Below are positions 1 to 10,505 of a stretch of 64,000 bases of DNA, piece after piece. The position numbers were made by a program, and so were the translations under genes. Below the pieces are notes generated by a model, which saw nothing but the letters and a program-made list of their open reading frames with translations, ran no database searches and was not told where the DNA came from. How positions within the stretch are numbered: the stretch's first letter is position 1; each line of letters opens with the position of its first letter. Origin of the DNA: Monoplex corrugatus (lineage: Eukaryota; Mollusca; Gastropoda; Littorinimorpha; Ranellidae); contig CM060312.1 in NCBI GenBank assembly GCA_030674185.1, positions 73,105,737 through 73,169,736 on the forward strand. Direction: 5' to 3'.

Positions 1-2871
1 ACCAGAACCGGAAAATATCGAAGTACAATAAAAAGAAAACGAAGAAAAACGACCGGCACGAAGAAGAAGAAGAAGATCGTGAAGAAGAAGAAGATCGTAA
101 AGAATAGGAAGTATTAAAAAAAGAAAAGAAACGAAAAAAAAAAAGGAAGAAAAGAAGAGAGAGAGAGAGAGAGTGAAAAAAAGGAAAAGACAAAAACAAA
201 ACAAGAAACAAAAACGAAGGAAAAAAGAACAATAATACTAATACAAAAAAAAACAGCAGGAGAAGAACAAGAACAACAACCAAAGCAAAAAGAAGAAGCA
301 GACCACCACCACCAACAAAAGCAAGAATACAAAAGGATACAACAAGAAGTAGAAGAGCGACAGAAGGTAAATAACAACAACAACGCAAACAACAAGAACA
401 AGAAATAGAACAAGAAGAAGAAGATGATGATGAACAATAACAAAGACAACAAGGGAAGAGGAACAAGAAAAAATGTAGAGAAGATTAACAACGAAAAGAA
501 CGAAGAGAACAAGAAAAAGAACGATAGCAAGGGGGAAAAAAACACAAAAATAACGAGAAAAAGAATGATAACACTAAAAACATGGAGAACAAAACAAAAC
601 AAAAAAACAAGAAGATGAGAAACAACAAGAAGAGGAATAAGAAGGCGAAGAAGAAGCAGATCACCACTAACAACATCAGCAAAAACAAGAACAACAAGAA
701 GTGGTAGAAAAAAGTACAACAAACATGACTAAAAGAAATTCAACAAGAACTCCTAAATTCAAGAACAAGAAGACGAACAACAACAAGTAAAGAGGAACAT
801 GAAGATCAAAAAGAATAAAAACAAGGGGAAGGAGAAGAGGAAGAAGCAGAAAAAACAACAAAAATATCGACAAGAACAACAACGACAACAGAACAAAGAA
901 ATAGAGGGAGAAGAACAAACAAAAAAACAACGAAAAACAAAAGCGAAAGAAAACCAAGAAGAAATAAAGATTACAAGGAAAAGCAAAAGAAAAAGATCAA
1001 GGGGAAATAATGGTATGAAGAAGCTAATGATTATCAGAAAACAAAACAAAACAAAACAAAAAAGAAAACAAAACAACAAGAACAGCAACAAACAAAAAGT
1101 GAAAGATCAAGAAGATGAACAAAAGATGAAAAAACAAAACAAAACACAAAAAAACGAAGATGAAAAAACAAAACAAAACCCAAACCAAAACAACATCATC
1201 ATCAAAGCAGCAAAAAGAAAGGGTCAGGAAGAAAAAAAAGTAAACAAACAACCACCAAACCAAACATTAACAAGACACACACAAATAACATCAAAATAAA
1301 ACCACCAAGAAGAACAATATAGAGAAATTGATGAAGATGGAACAACAGTGACAACAACTAGATAAAACGATCAAGACAAAGCAATAAAAAGATGAATATG
1401 AAAAATATGAAAAGATGAAAAAGACGATAATAATAATGAAAAACAACAAACAACAACAACAGAACCAGCACAAAAAAAAACAAGAACAAAAGAAGAAAAA
1501 GAAAAACGAACAAAATATGAACAGCAATAGGAAGACAAAAACAATACGATTTAAAAAAAAAAAAAGCAACAACAGTAAAAAAGAAAAAAAAAAAGAAGAA
1601 AAAGTAGAAGAAAGAACACGAACAACAAAACAATATTAACAATAATGCTAATGCTAAGAACAAAAACAACTGAAAGAACAAGACGAACAAGAAAACGCAG
1701 AACATTAACAACATCAAGAAGCAGAACAACAATAACAAGAAACAGTACAAGAAGAAGAAGAAAATAAATAGAAGAACAAGAAGAATAACAAAGACTAGAA
1801 TAAGAATTTAAAAAGTAGAAAAAATGAATAACAAGAAGACGAAAAACAACAACACTAAGTACGAGAATAACAAGAAGAAAAACTTGAGAGAAAAAAATGA
1901 GAGGAACAAGAAGAAGAAAGAGAAGAACAAGAACAAGGAAGAGAAGAACAAGAGGAAGAATAAGAAAAAACAGATAAAGACAAAAACAAACAAATCAACA
2001 AGAAGGACAACAAAAACATAATTACTAGAGCAAGAAGAAAGAGAAAACCCAGACAGAATTATGAAACAAGAAGAGAGCTACAACAATAAGACGTAGAATA
2101 AGTACGAGAATAACAAGAACTAGAAAAACCAAGAAGAACAAAAGGAAGAACGAGAAGAAGAAGAACAAAAACAAGGAGAAGAAGAAAAAAGAAACTGATA
2201 GAGAACAAAACCAAAACAACAAGAAGGACAACAAAAAGATAATTGCTAGAGCAAGAAGAAAGAGAAAAAACAGATAGATTTATGAATTCAAGAAGAGAGC
2301 TACAAAAATAAGACCTATAAAATCAAAAGAAAAAGACAGCAAAGAAAAGTATAATGGTAAAAAATACTAGAGCAATCAAGATGATCAAGTGAACAACGCC
2401 AAGACAAAAACAAAGACAAATGCAGAAACTCAAGAACGGGACAAAAGCTAAGTAAAATACAACAACAACAACAACAACGAAATAAAGAACACGCAGAACA
2501 GCAACAAATGGCAGCAGACGATAAAACACCAACGAGAGAAGAGGAACAAACAAACAAGAATATGAAACCCAAATGAAGATAAAACAAAAACAACAGCAGC
2601 TCAAGAAAAAGACCAAGAAGAGGAAGAAATTGATGAACAGTAGCAAAAGAAAAAGGTCAAGAAAAAGAATAACAAGAATAGTACAAGAAAGCGTTCAGGA
2701 CAACAACAACAACAACAAAAACACCTCAGCAGAATAAAAGAAGAAGAGGAAATCGAAGAAAAAGAAGAACGAAGAAGTACCACTAAGACGACCAGGAAGA
2801 AGAAGAAGAAGAAATGGAAAAATAAGAAGACGAGGAGAAGAAGGAGGAGGAGAAGGAATAAGAAGAAGAGC

Positions 2872-2880
<9 letters not shown>
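1..2880. repeat. T-depleted AAG/AAC-rich low-complexity array, left part
   Basis: The plus strand is almost entirely A, G and C in mixed GAA, AAC, AAG and ACA triplets; most 60-base rows carry only a few T. No start-to-stop frame has recognisable protein character. The minus-strand frames are long only because stop codons need a T or an A on the matching strand, and their Leu/Phe/Ser/Val-only products are compositional. Local tandem structure is visible: the segment at about 1998-2110 (containing CTAGAGCAAGAAGAAAGAG and GAAGAGAGCTACAA) recurs at about 2219-2315, a period near 221 bp. No gene is supported here. Confidence 0.85.
1998..2330. repeat. Tandem pair of about 221 bp inside the array
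   Basis: Two copies begin with AAGAAGGACAACAAAAA at about 1998 and 2219. They share CTAGAGCAAGAAGAAAGAG, an ACAGA..TTATGAA stretch and GAAGAGAGCTACAA in the same order. This shows that the array contains longer duplicated units and is not only simple triplet expansion. Confidence 0.6.
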
Positions 2881-2903
<23 letters not shown>

Positions 2904-5522
2904 AAACGACAACGACGACGATAAAACATAAAGAAGCCCCCCCCCCCCCCCCCCAAAAAAAAGGAAGACCAATTAGAAGATGAGGAAAAAGAAGAAATGG
3001 AAAAATAAGAAGACGAGGAGGAGGAAGAAGAAGAACAACAACAACATCAACAAAGACGACGACAACAACAATGACGACGATAACACGTAACGAAGACCAA
3101 AAAAAAAGCAAAGAAATAAGAGAAGAAGGAGAAGAAAAAAAAAGAAAACCAATTAGAAGAAGAGGAAGAATACAACAACAACAACAACAACAACAATAAC
3201 GACAACAACAACAACAGGACAATAAGAAGAAGGAAAAGAAGACTAAAAACACCGAGAACAATAAGAACAACTCTAATAACAAGACGATGACGACAACGAA
3301 GAAGAATATGATGAAAAACAATGACAATGCTAATAAGAAAAACAAGAAGAATAAGAATAAGAGAAAAGCAAGAACGACAACAAGAAGAACAACTTGAAGA
3401 ATACCAATAGAAACAAGAGCAACAACAACAACAACAAAAGAGCAAAAATAAAAACAAAACAAAAAAAAAGAAAAAAAAGGAGTGAAAGAGAGAGAATTAC
3501 GAAGAAGAAATCAAGAAGAAGAACGACAAAACAGAAACAAAAAGAAGGAGGAGGAGAAGGACAACACCAACAACAGATACAACAACAACAGACAACGAGA
3601 AGAACAATAACAACAAGAAGAAAGAGAGAAAAACAAAAACAACAGCCAAAAGAACAACACCGAGCAGAAACAGAAGACGAAGAGGAATAAGAACAACGGT
3701 GACAAAAACAAGACGAAGAACAAAGAAAGAAACAACAACAACAAACAAACAAAATAAAAAGAAGAAAAGAACAAGGAGAATTAAAACAATCCTAAAGAAG
3801 AACCAAGAGAAAGCAGAAGATGGAGAACAGTAACAGTAACAATAAGAACAAGAAGAAAAGCAGAATAACATGAAAAAAGGACAAGATGAAGAAGAAGAAA
3901 AAAGATGCAGGAGAAGAAGAAGAAAAAGCAGAAGAAGAAGAAGAACAACAACAAGAAAATGAAAAAGAAGAAAACCACAGAAAGAATAACAAGATGAAGA
4001 ACAGCGACAACACGAAGAAGAAGAAAATAATAAGAATTAAAATAACAACAACCAGAAGAGGAAAAAGAAAAAGAAGAACAAGGACAAGAAGAAACTGTCG
4101 GTCAGTAAAAGACAAAAAAGAAGAAACAGAAGAACAACGAAAAGAACAGGAAGCACAAGAAGCAGAAGAGGAGGAGGAAGAAGAAGGAAAATATAAACAA
4201 TAACAAAAAGAACAAAAACAAATAGAAGAAAGACTAAGGAGAAGAACAAAACAAGAAGACGAACAACTGGAACAAGGAAAGAAAGAAAGAAAAAAACAAC
4301 AACCAACAACAACAAGGAGATGAGGAGGGAGAAAAAGAACCACAAGAAGAACAACAGCGCTAAGAAGAAAAAGAAACAACTGTCAGCAAGTAGAAGACAA
4401 AAATGGAGAAATAAAAGAAGAACGAAGAAGTACCATTTAGATGACCAGGAAGAAGAAGAAGAAACGGAAAAATAAGAAGACGAGGAGGAGAAGGAGGAGG
4501 AGGAAGAAGAAGAAAAAGAACAAGCACAAGAAGTACAAGAAGAAGAAGAATGAACAAGAAGAAGAAAAATGCAAGAAGAAGAACAATTAGAACGAGAGAA
4601 AACCCAACAAGAACAACAAGTACAAGGAGAAGATAAGGAAGAAAAAGTACCACAAAAAGAACAAGAACAAGGAGGAGAAGAACAACACCAATAACAACAA
4701 GAGAATGAAAAAGAAGAAAAACAACAGAAACTATAACAAGATGAAGAACAGCGACGACACGAAAAAGAAGAAAAAAGAAGGATAAGAGTAACAACTACGA
4801 GAAGAGGAAAACAAAGAAGAAAACAAAACAACAACAGCAACAACAACAGCAACAACAAGAAGAAAAAGAACAAGAAGAAGAACAATTAGAACGAGGAAAA
4901 GAACTCGAACAACAGCAACAAATGTAAGGAGAAGATGAGAAAGAAGGAAAAGAACCACAAAAAGAACAAGAATAAGAAGGAGGATGTGGAGGGGAAGAAG
5001 GAGGAAGAGAAGAAGAACAACAACGATAACAACAAAAGAATGAAAAGGTAAACAACAGAAACAATAACAAGATGACGAACAGCGACAACACGAAAACGAA
5101 GAAAAAAGAAGGATAAGAGTAACAACAACGAGAAGAGGAAAACGAAAAAGAAGAAAAAGAACAAGGACGAGAAGAAACTGTCAGGAAGTAGTAGACAAAA
5201 AAAAGAATTGAAGAAATCAAAGAACGCAGAAACAGGAAACAATAGTAGAAGATGAAGTACAATAACAAAAAGAATAATAACAACAAGAAGAAAGAATAAG
5301 AAAAAAAAAAAACTAGCACGAGAAAAAAACAAACAAGAACAAGAATGACATCAAGAAGTACAAGAAGAAGAGGAAGAAGAAGAAAAAGAATCACAAGAAG
5401 AACAAGAATGCCAAGACGAAGAAGAAGAAAATAAAAACAAGAACAACAATCGGAAGAAAGGGAAAAAATAATGAGAAGGAGGAGGAGAAAAAGAAGCAGA
5501 CTGAAAATGAAGAGAAGACAAC
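2880..5522. repeat. T-depleted array, block A
   Basis: This has the same composition as the preceding stretch, but most of it has an ordered paralogue at 10506-13420. Shared anchors in the same order include AACGACAACGACGACGAT (2907 and 10527), CCGAGAACAATAAGAACAAC (about 3260 and 10730), AACCAAGAGAAAGCAGAAGA (about 3800 and 11338), AGGAAGCACAAGAAGCAGAAG (4149 and 11668) and AAAATGAAGAGAAGACAA (about 5505 and 13390). Within the block, shorter modules recur several times (GACAACACGAA, ACTGTCAGTAAGTAGAAGAC, CAACAAGTACAAGGAGAAGA), giving a nested period of about 300-600 bp. A C18 run lies at 2937-2954. Confidence 0.8.
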
Positions 5523-5723
5523 AGCAGCACTGGATCAACAACGTGTCGTCCTTTCCGAGCGTGCGAAGCTCAACAACATCCTCTTCCCGCCGGAGATTCA
5601 GATCCCCATCAGGGGTCGAACGGGCACTTATCTTCAATGGGAACCGCCAGCACAGAAAGACTTCGTCTCCAGATGTGGCGCCCGGTCTCAGCTGTCTTCC
5701 CCAACATCCCGTCGTCCTTATGA

Positions 5724-5855
5724 CGCCAACTCTCCAACTCACATGCTGTCACATCAGTGTTTTTTGGTAGGCGGGGTCATAACCCGGCGTTTGATCCCTG
5801 CTCCCTCCTCATGGCCGGAGACGTCGAATCTAACCCTGGTCCTCGTGCCCCCTAA
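5724..5855 (+). pseudogene. LINE N-terminal segment ending in a 2A-like peptide
   Basis: The open stretch ends in CSLLMAGDVESNPGPRAP and a stop. GDVESNPGP fits the D-x-E-x-N-P-G-P 2A consensus, and the hydrophobic run just before it (CSLLMAG) is what active 2A peptides carry. Known 2A peptides make the ribosome skip the Gly-Pro bond, releasing the upstream peptide co-translationally. 2A-like sequences are established in trypanosome L1Tc/ingi elements and in several animal APE-type LINEs. The frame closes a few codons after the motif, so this copy can no longer join it to the zinc-finger region without a frame change. Confidence 0.75.
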
Positions 5856-5906
5856 AGAGATATCCACTATCCACCGGAACACATCAACTCCTCACCACCA
5901 CCATCA

Positions 5907-6690
5907 CCCCAATTAATGTGTGCGGAATATGGGAAGGGCCTGAGCAGACGCTCCCATTTCACCTGTCATCACCACAACTGTCGGAAAATGTGTCATAAAA
6001 AACTGTCATGTAGCGCAGTCAGAAGAAATACTACACTCCCTGACTACTGGTTATGTGCTGACCACAAGGGCACAGTTGCCACGACCGCACAAGCACAATT
6101 CTGTAATTCCTGTAGCCGGCCGAAAATGACTGCTGCAAAATCCTTTTACGTGCAGCGTTGCTGACTGCAATGAGAAATACCATCAGGGTTGCAGTGACAT
6201 CTCGAGATACGCCGTGCAGAGGGACTGAACATACGCAACACAACACCCTTATCCAACCCATCAAACAAGGACACACGTGAAACTCGGAACAAGCGAGAGT
6301 GCGATATATAGCTGCAAAACCACGCTGAGAATCGACGCAAACCGGTTCCACTGTACTGATGGCGAGTGCCCTAATGTATGCCACAAACGTCATCAATGCA
6401 GCAACATTAGCAGACACCGCTCGGATCAAACCTGGAGATGTCGGGCTCATTCTGGGGCCATGAACCAAAACAATGACAGCCACAACAACAACAACAATCC
6501 CGACCCTGATAAATCAACTCCACCACCTGCCACCCAACGGCCGAAATCCAGCTACAAAAAATGTGCTGGGCCGATAAGAGTAGACACTACCCCTGTCGTG
6601 TGCACCACGTGTAACAACCCTTTTCACAAGTCGTGCACGGGACTCTGTTGCTGCGTAATGCTGCTGCCGAAGGCTAATATACATGGGCAT
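5907..6690 (+). pseudogene. LINE ORF1-like zinc-finger region (broken)
   Basis: Successive Cys/His clusters are readable in alternating frames: FTCHHHNCRKMCHKKLSC near 5958-6012, FCNSCSRPK near 6100, RFHCTDGECPNVCHKRHQC near 6345-6400, and CAGPIRVDTTPVVCTTC followed by FHKSC near 6560-6640. They resemble PHD-like or treble-clef fingers that precede the endonuclease in some LINEs and are presumed to bind element RNA or DNA. At least two frame changes separate them, so no intact protein remains. Confidence 0.65.
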
Positions 6691-6779
6691 GTGACAGTGC
6701 CAGATGAAGAACCAGCCCAGCGACGACACAAGACCGGTTGGTGGAACAGCGATCGGATCGTCTGCCGAAGGTTCCAAAA

Positions 6780-7545
6780 AGTGTACCAAGAAATCGCTGA
6801 GGATCCTGCAATGGAATGCAGACAGTTTACTTCCGAAAGTAAGCGAGCTAGGCGAGCGACTCAAGAAAGACGACCACAGTATTTGCTTGATCCAAGAGTC
6901 AAAACTGAAGTAAGGAAAGAGGACACCACAATTTGACGGATACACATCGATACGGGTAGACCGCAAAAATCAGGACGGAGGAGGTGGTCTCATCTCATAC
7001 ATCAAAAACTCCCTGATGTTTGAACGAATCCGAGATGGCTCAAACAGCGGCACAGAAATATCAATGTTTCGGGTAAAGATGAGAAAGAGGAAGTGGTCAA
7101 TGTTCTGCAAACTACACTGCCCCCCCCCCCCCCCCCTGTCAGGTCCCACACATCAGAGCAAAATACAAACTTGGCAACCGGAACCCTCCCTGTCACACAT
7201 GAGCCCATCATTCTTGGTGATTTCAACGCCCATTCTGTTCTTTGGGATTCATTCCAGCCACCCGACGCGAGGTGTGAAGTGCTCGAGAGCTCGATAATCG
7301 ACAACGACCTGCACGTCATGAATGATGAGTCACACACCCACATCAATACCAGATCGCAGCATGATGACTCACCGATTATCTCGGATCCGCCCACCCCCTC
7401 CCCCCCACCTGCATCGGGGGGTAAAAGTGCCCCAAACGTTTCTGTTTGCGGAGCAGCTTGGAGTGGGAAAAATGTGGTGCCCAGTGGATGGTATTGGAAG
7501 TTCTGACCACGACCTGATATCTATAACACTTCACACCGAGGTTAA
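6780..7545 (+). pseudogene. LINE APE-type endonuclease domain (broken)
   Basis: The N-terminal strand reads LRILQWNADSLLPKVSEL, with ICLIQESKLK following (about 6790-6905); E in QES is the expected metal ligand. Further on come IILGDFNAHSVLWDS (about 7205-7250), carrying the catalytic GDFNAH motif, and SSDHDLISI (about 7500-7525), carrying the SDH motif. Such domains nick target DNA for target-primed reverse transcription. The segments lie in different frames and a long C run near 7120 interrupts them, so the domain is inactive here. Confidence 0.75.
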
Positions 7546-8169
7546 CCACAGCTCTGTCTTCAACGGCCAGATTTCCTGGAGGTCACACAAAGTGGACTGG
7601 AATGCCTTCTCTGACTAAGTGGAAAAAGCCATTGTTGCCCGGATGAGCACGACCAACATCATTCGCAACATGATCACAGAGTTAACGATATTCTCATTTC
7701 TGCTGCCAAGATCCACATTGGCACAGTAAAACCAGGCAGAAGAACCAAGTCCTGGGAAACCCCTACAGTCCGTGGAGCTATTCGCAAGCAAAATAGACTC
7801 CGTCACCTGGTAAGGACTCGCCGCAGAGAATGGCTGGAAGCTTGCTGGGAAGCGCAGGAGGCAATCAGTGCGGCCAAAACAGACGCCTGGAGAAATCTTC
7901 TGGAAGACACCACCACATCCCCAGATGAGGTTAAAGCGTGGTGACTGATCAGAAACCTCAACAGAACATCTGAAACGAACTCACCAAATGAGGCGATGAA
8001 CCATAACGGACGCCTCATCAACTCAAACAAGCGCAAGGCTGATATATTCGTCACTCACTACTCGCGGTGAGCAGCCTGGATACGTCACAGGAAGATAGAG
8101 CAGTAAATAGATCGCTAATAAAGAGGCTGAGGAATCTAAGGAAATCCCCGGGAGAGGCTCACGCTGATT

Positions 8170-9360
8170 TCACAATCCCGAGCTTAGGAGCGCCATTTAA
8201 AAAATGAAGCCTCGTGGGTCACCTGGCCCTGACAACATCCTTCCCAGAGAACCTGGGTCCCACAGCCCTAGAGAAACTACTCTTCATCTTCAACATGTCC
8301 TTCCACTCTGCAGACGTGCCACAAATGTGGAAAGACGCCATCATCGTCCCCCTTCTTAAATCCGGGAAACCTGTATCAGACCTCGCATTGTTCCGACCAA
8401 CAAGCCTCATCTCCTGTATCATCAAGTTAATGCAGAGGATGATGTCTGAAACCTGTAGGATATGGCCGAGTGGGAAGGCTGATTTTCGAAGCTACAGGCC
8501 GGGTTTCAGAAGGGCAGGGGGAGTAGAAGACCAAATACTGAGAATCACGCAGAAGATCGACGATGGCTTCCAAAAGAAGCCCTCGCATATATCTGTGCTC
8601 GTCCCACTTGACTTCTCAAAGGTGTACGACACAGTGTGGCAGGAGCGCCTTCTTCATACCCTCCTCGACAAAGGCGTGCCTGACGAATACGTCAAGCCAA
8701 GGTCCGCTTCAATGGTGTCCTCAGAAAAAGCAGGAAGATGAGTCAAGGCCTACCACAAGGATCGGTGCTGGCCCCGATACTCTTCGTCTTTCACATAAAC
8801 GAGTTGGCAAAGCTTCTGCCAGATAATATAACAATCTCGATGATACACCGATGACGTCTCAATCCTCGCATGTGCACCAAAGGACTTGAGGACTCAGAAC
8901 GACTCGCCCAGAACGCGGTGGATGTGGCCGTGGAACGGAGCCGGCATTGGAAACTCAACCTAAATGGCTCGAAAAGCGAGGCGACATTCTTCTCGAAATC
9001 GTCACTCGATGCTGGATGGGTGCCCAACATTACAATCAACAACGCACCCATAAAGTACGAGCCCCACGCCAGACTTCAAGGGGTTACCCTCGACGGACAG
9101 CTTTCGTTCACCAGACAGGTCGAGCTTGTGACAGCGAAGGCGGCGGGAAAAATGAGGATGCTTGGCGCAGTAGCACACTCCGATTGGGGCTGGAGGAAGA
9201 GGTCTACCTCGCCCACATGCAGAGCGTCCTCAACTTCGCTAGTAGCGGCTGGGAACTCTGGCTCTCCAATACGCAGATCAACAAGTTGGAGGTGGCACAG
9301 AACAAATGCATGAGAATGATAACTAGACAAGCAAGATCTTCACCGCTGGAAGCTCTGTGA
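8170..9360 (+). pseudogene. LINE reverse transcriptase domain (broken)
   Basis: The recognisable blocks are the fingers segment WKDAIIVPLLKSGKP (about 8330-8375), motif A as VLVPLDFSKVYDTVW (about 8596-8640), motif B as QGLPQGSVLAPILF (about 8742-8790) and motif C as YTDDVSI (8844-8864), which replaces the usual FADD. The thumb region follows (LNLNGSKSEATFF, then LQGVTLDGQLSF). The frame changes between motifs A and B and again between B and C. The order and spacing are normal for a non-LTR RT, so this is a once-complete enzyme that has decayed. Confidence 0.8.
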
Positions 9361-9599
9361 GCCGAAACGGACATTCCAAGCATCCAGTCTACCATCAATG
9401 CCAACTGCCTCCGCTCGAGAGAAAAAGCCCTTCGTCTACCCCCTGACCACCCCTGACACCTTGCCGCCACAGATTCTTCAAGACAGCGGTTGAACCGCTG
9501 GGACTGGAGGAAGAGAAGAACTGAACTCACGAACAGCAACCCCCAGCTGTTCGACCATGATAGGACGCCTTTCACCTATTTCGATGCCAGACCAGGATT

Positions 9600-10480
9600 T
9601 TCCCACGACTCCCTGGCATAAGTGTCAGAAATGACATTAGCGAATGCAAGCTCACCACCGGACTGAACCGTGCAAGAGAATTGGGTGTGCGCCACAACAT
9701 TTACACGGACGGCTCGGCGAGTGCGAGGACAATAGATGGCCCGCGCTGGGGCTGTGGTCACTACAGTGGACCTATCTTCTCCTACGATTGTCCATACATT
9801 CACAAAGAGGGTAGCCAAGTATACGTGCTCTTACGAGGAAGAGACTCGGGCCTTGGAAATCGCGACTGATTGGGCTGTAGACGAATGCTGCGAGACTGAC
9901 TCAGTCGCGGTATTCACTGATAGTCAGTCGCTGTGTGAAGCCCTCCTTGGTTCTTCCCCGTGTCTCGATACTCTACTCCTTCGTCTGTGAAACCTCTGTG
10001 GGTTCCGGGCTACAGCAACATCCCCGTGAACAACCTTGCGGACGAGGCCGCAAAGCAGGCAACAACATCCCCGGGCCCAGGCAGACCGATATCCTACAGT
10101 AGCTCTTGCGCCCAGACAAAAACAGAACAAAGGACCCCCCGATACAGCATGCGAGAACGAGTGAGGTGTACGATGCATTCGCCATGCAGAGAGAGGCAGA
10201 AATAAAGTCCCGCAGAGATCAGACCCAACCTGCAAAACTGAGGTCGGGTCACCGCCCTTTTCTGCGGGCCTATAAACATAGGATCGACACAACAACGGAT
10301 CCAATGTGTCCCCTGTGCAACGAGGAGGAGCAAGATCTGGCACATTGGATCCAAAGATGCCCCGCAACCGAGTACATGCGGTGACAATTATTCGGGGAGG
10401 ACGGCGGGAGGCTGGAGTGCCTCACCAAGTATCCTGTGAAAGCGTTGGATCTCGCAAGGAGAACGCTCCTTGGATCTCGA
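9600..10480 (+). pseudogene. LINE RNase H domain and C-terminal zinc knuckle (broken)
   Basis: All the usual RNase H landmarks are visible, though not in one frame: YTDGSAS (about 9700-9722), RALEIATDWA (about 9847-9876), VFTDSQSL (about 9910-9933) and WVPGYSNIPVNNLADEAAK (about 10000-10056). The first three supply the D, E and D carboxylates, and the ADEAA aspartate is the fourth. Next comes LRSGHRPFLRAYKHRI, then CPLCNEEEQDLAHWIQRCP (about 10306-10365), the CCHC-like knuckle typical of I- and Jockey-type LINE C-termini. The domain would remove template RNA during integration. Confidence 0.75.
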
Positions 10481-10505
10481 CAACAGCAATGATGTCGCCC
10501 ATTTC

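Larger units (their letters stand above)
5523..10505 (+). mobile_element. Decayed full-length I/Ingi-like LINE (APE endonuclease, RT, RNase H) with a 2A-like motif
   Basis: Compositionally normal DNA interrupts the T-poor array. Read in order across several frames it encodes a 2A-like motif (5820-5843), cysteine/histidine-rich fingers (about 5907-6690), an APE-type endonuclease (about 6790-7540), a reverse transcriptase (about 8180-9300), an RNase H (about 9690-10070) and a C-terminal CPLC...HW....CP knuckle (about 10210-10370). RT followed by RNase H points to the I/Ingi/Vingi side of the non-LTR tree; the exact clade is an inference. Many frameshifts and stops make it a dead copy. No target-site duplication is obvious, and its 3' end runs into (ACA)n continuous with array block B. 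Confidence 0.85.

Noticed and set aside
799..1299. Lys/Glu/Gln/Asn-rich plus-strand frames in the T-poor array that mimic coiled-coil proteins
   Set aside because: The composition follows directly from GAA, AAC and AAG triplets; frames break at random and the paralogous blocks do not preserve the reading frame.
2937..2954. C18 run as a possible G-quadruplex control element
   Set aside because: A homopolymer within a slippage-prone array; there is no gene nearby for it to control.
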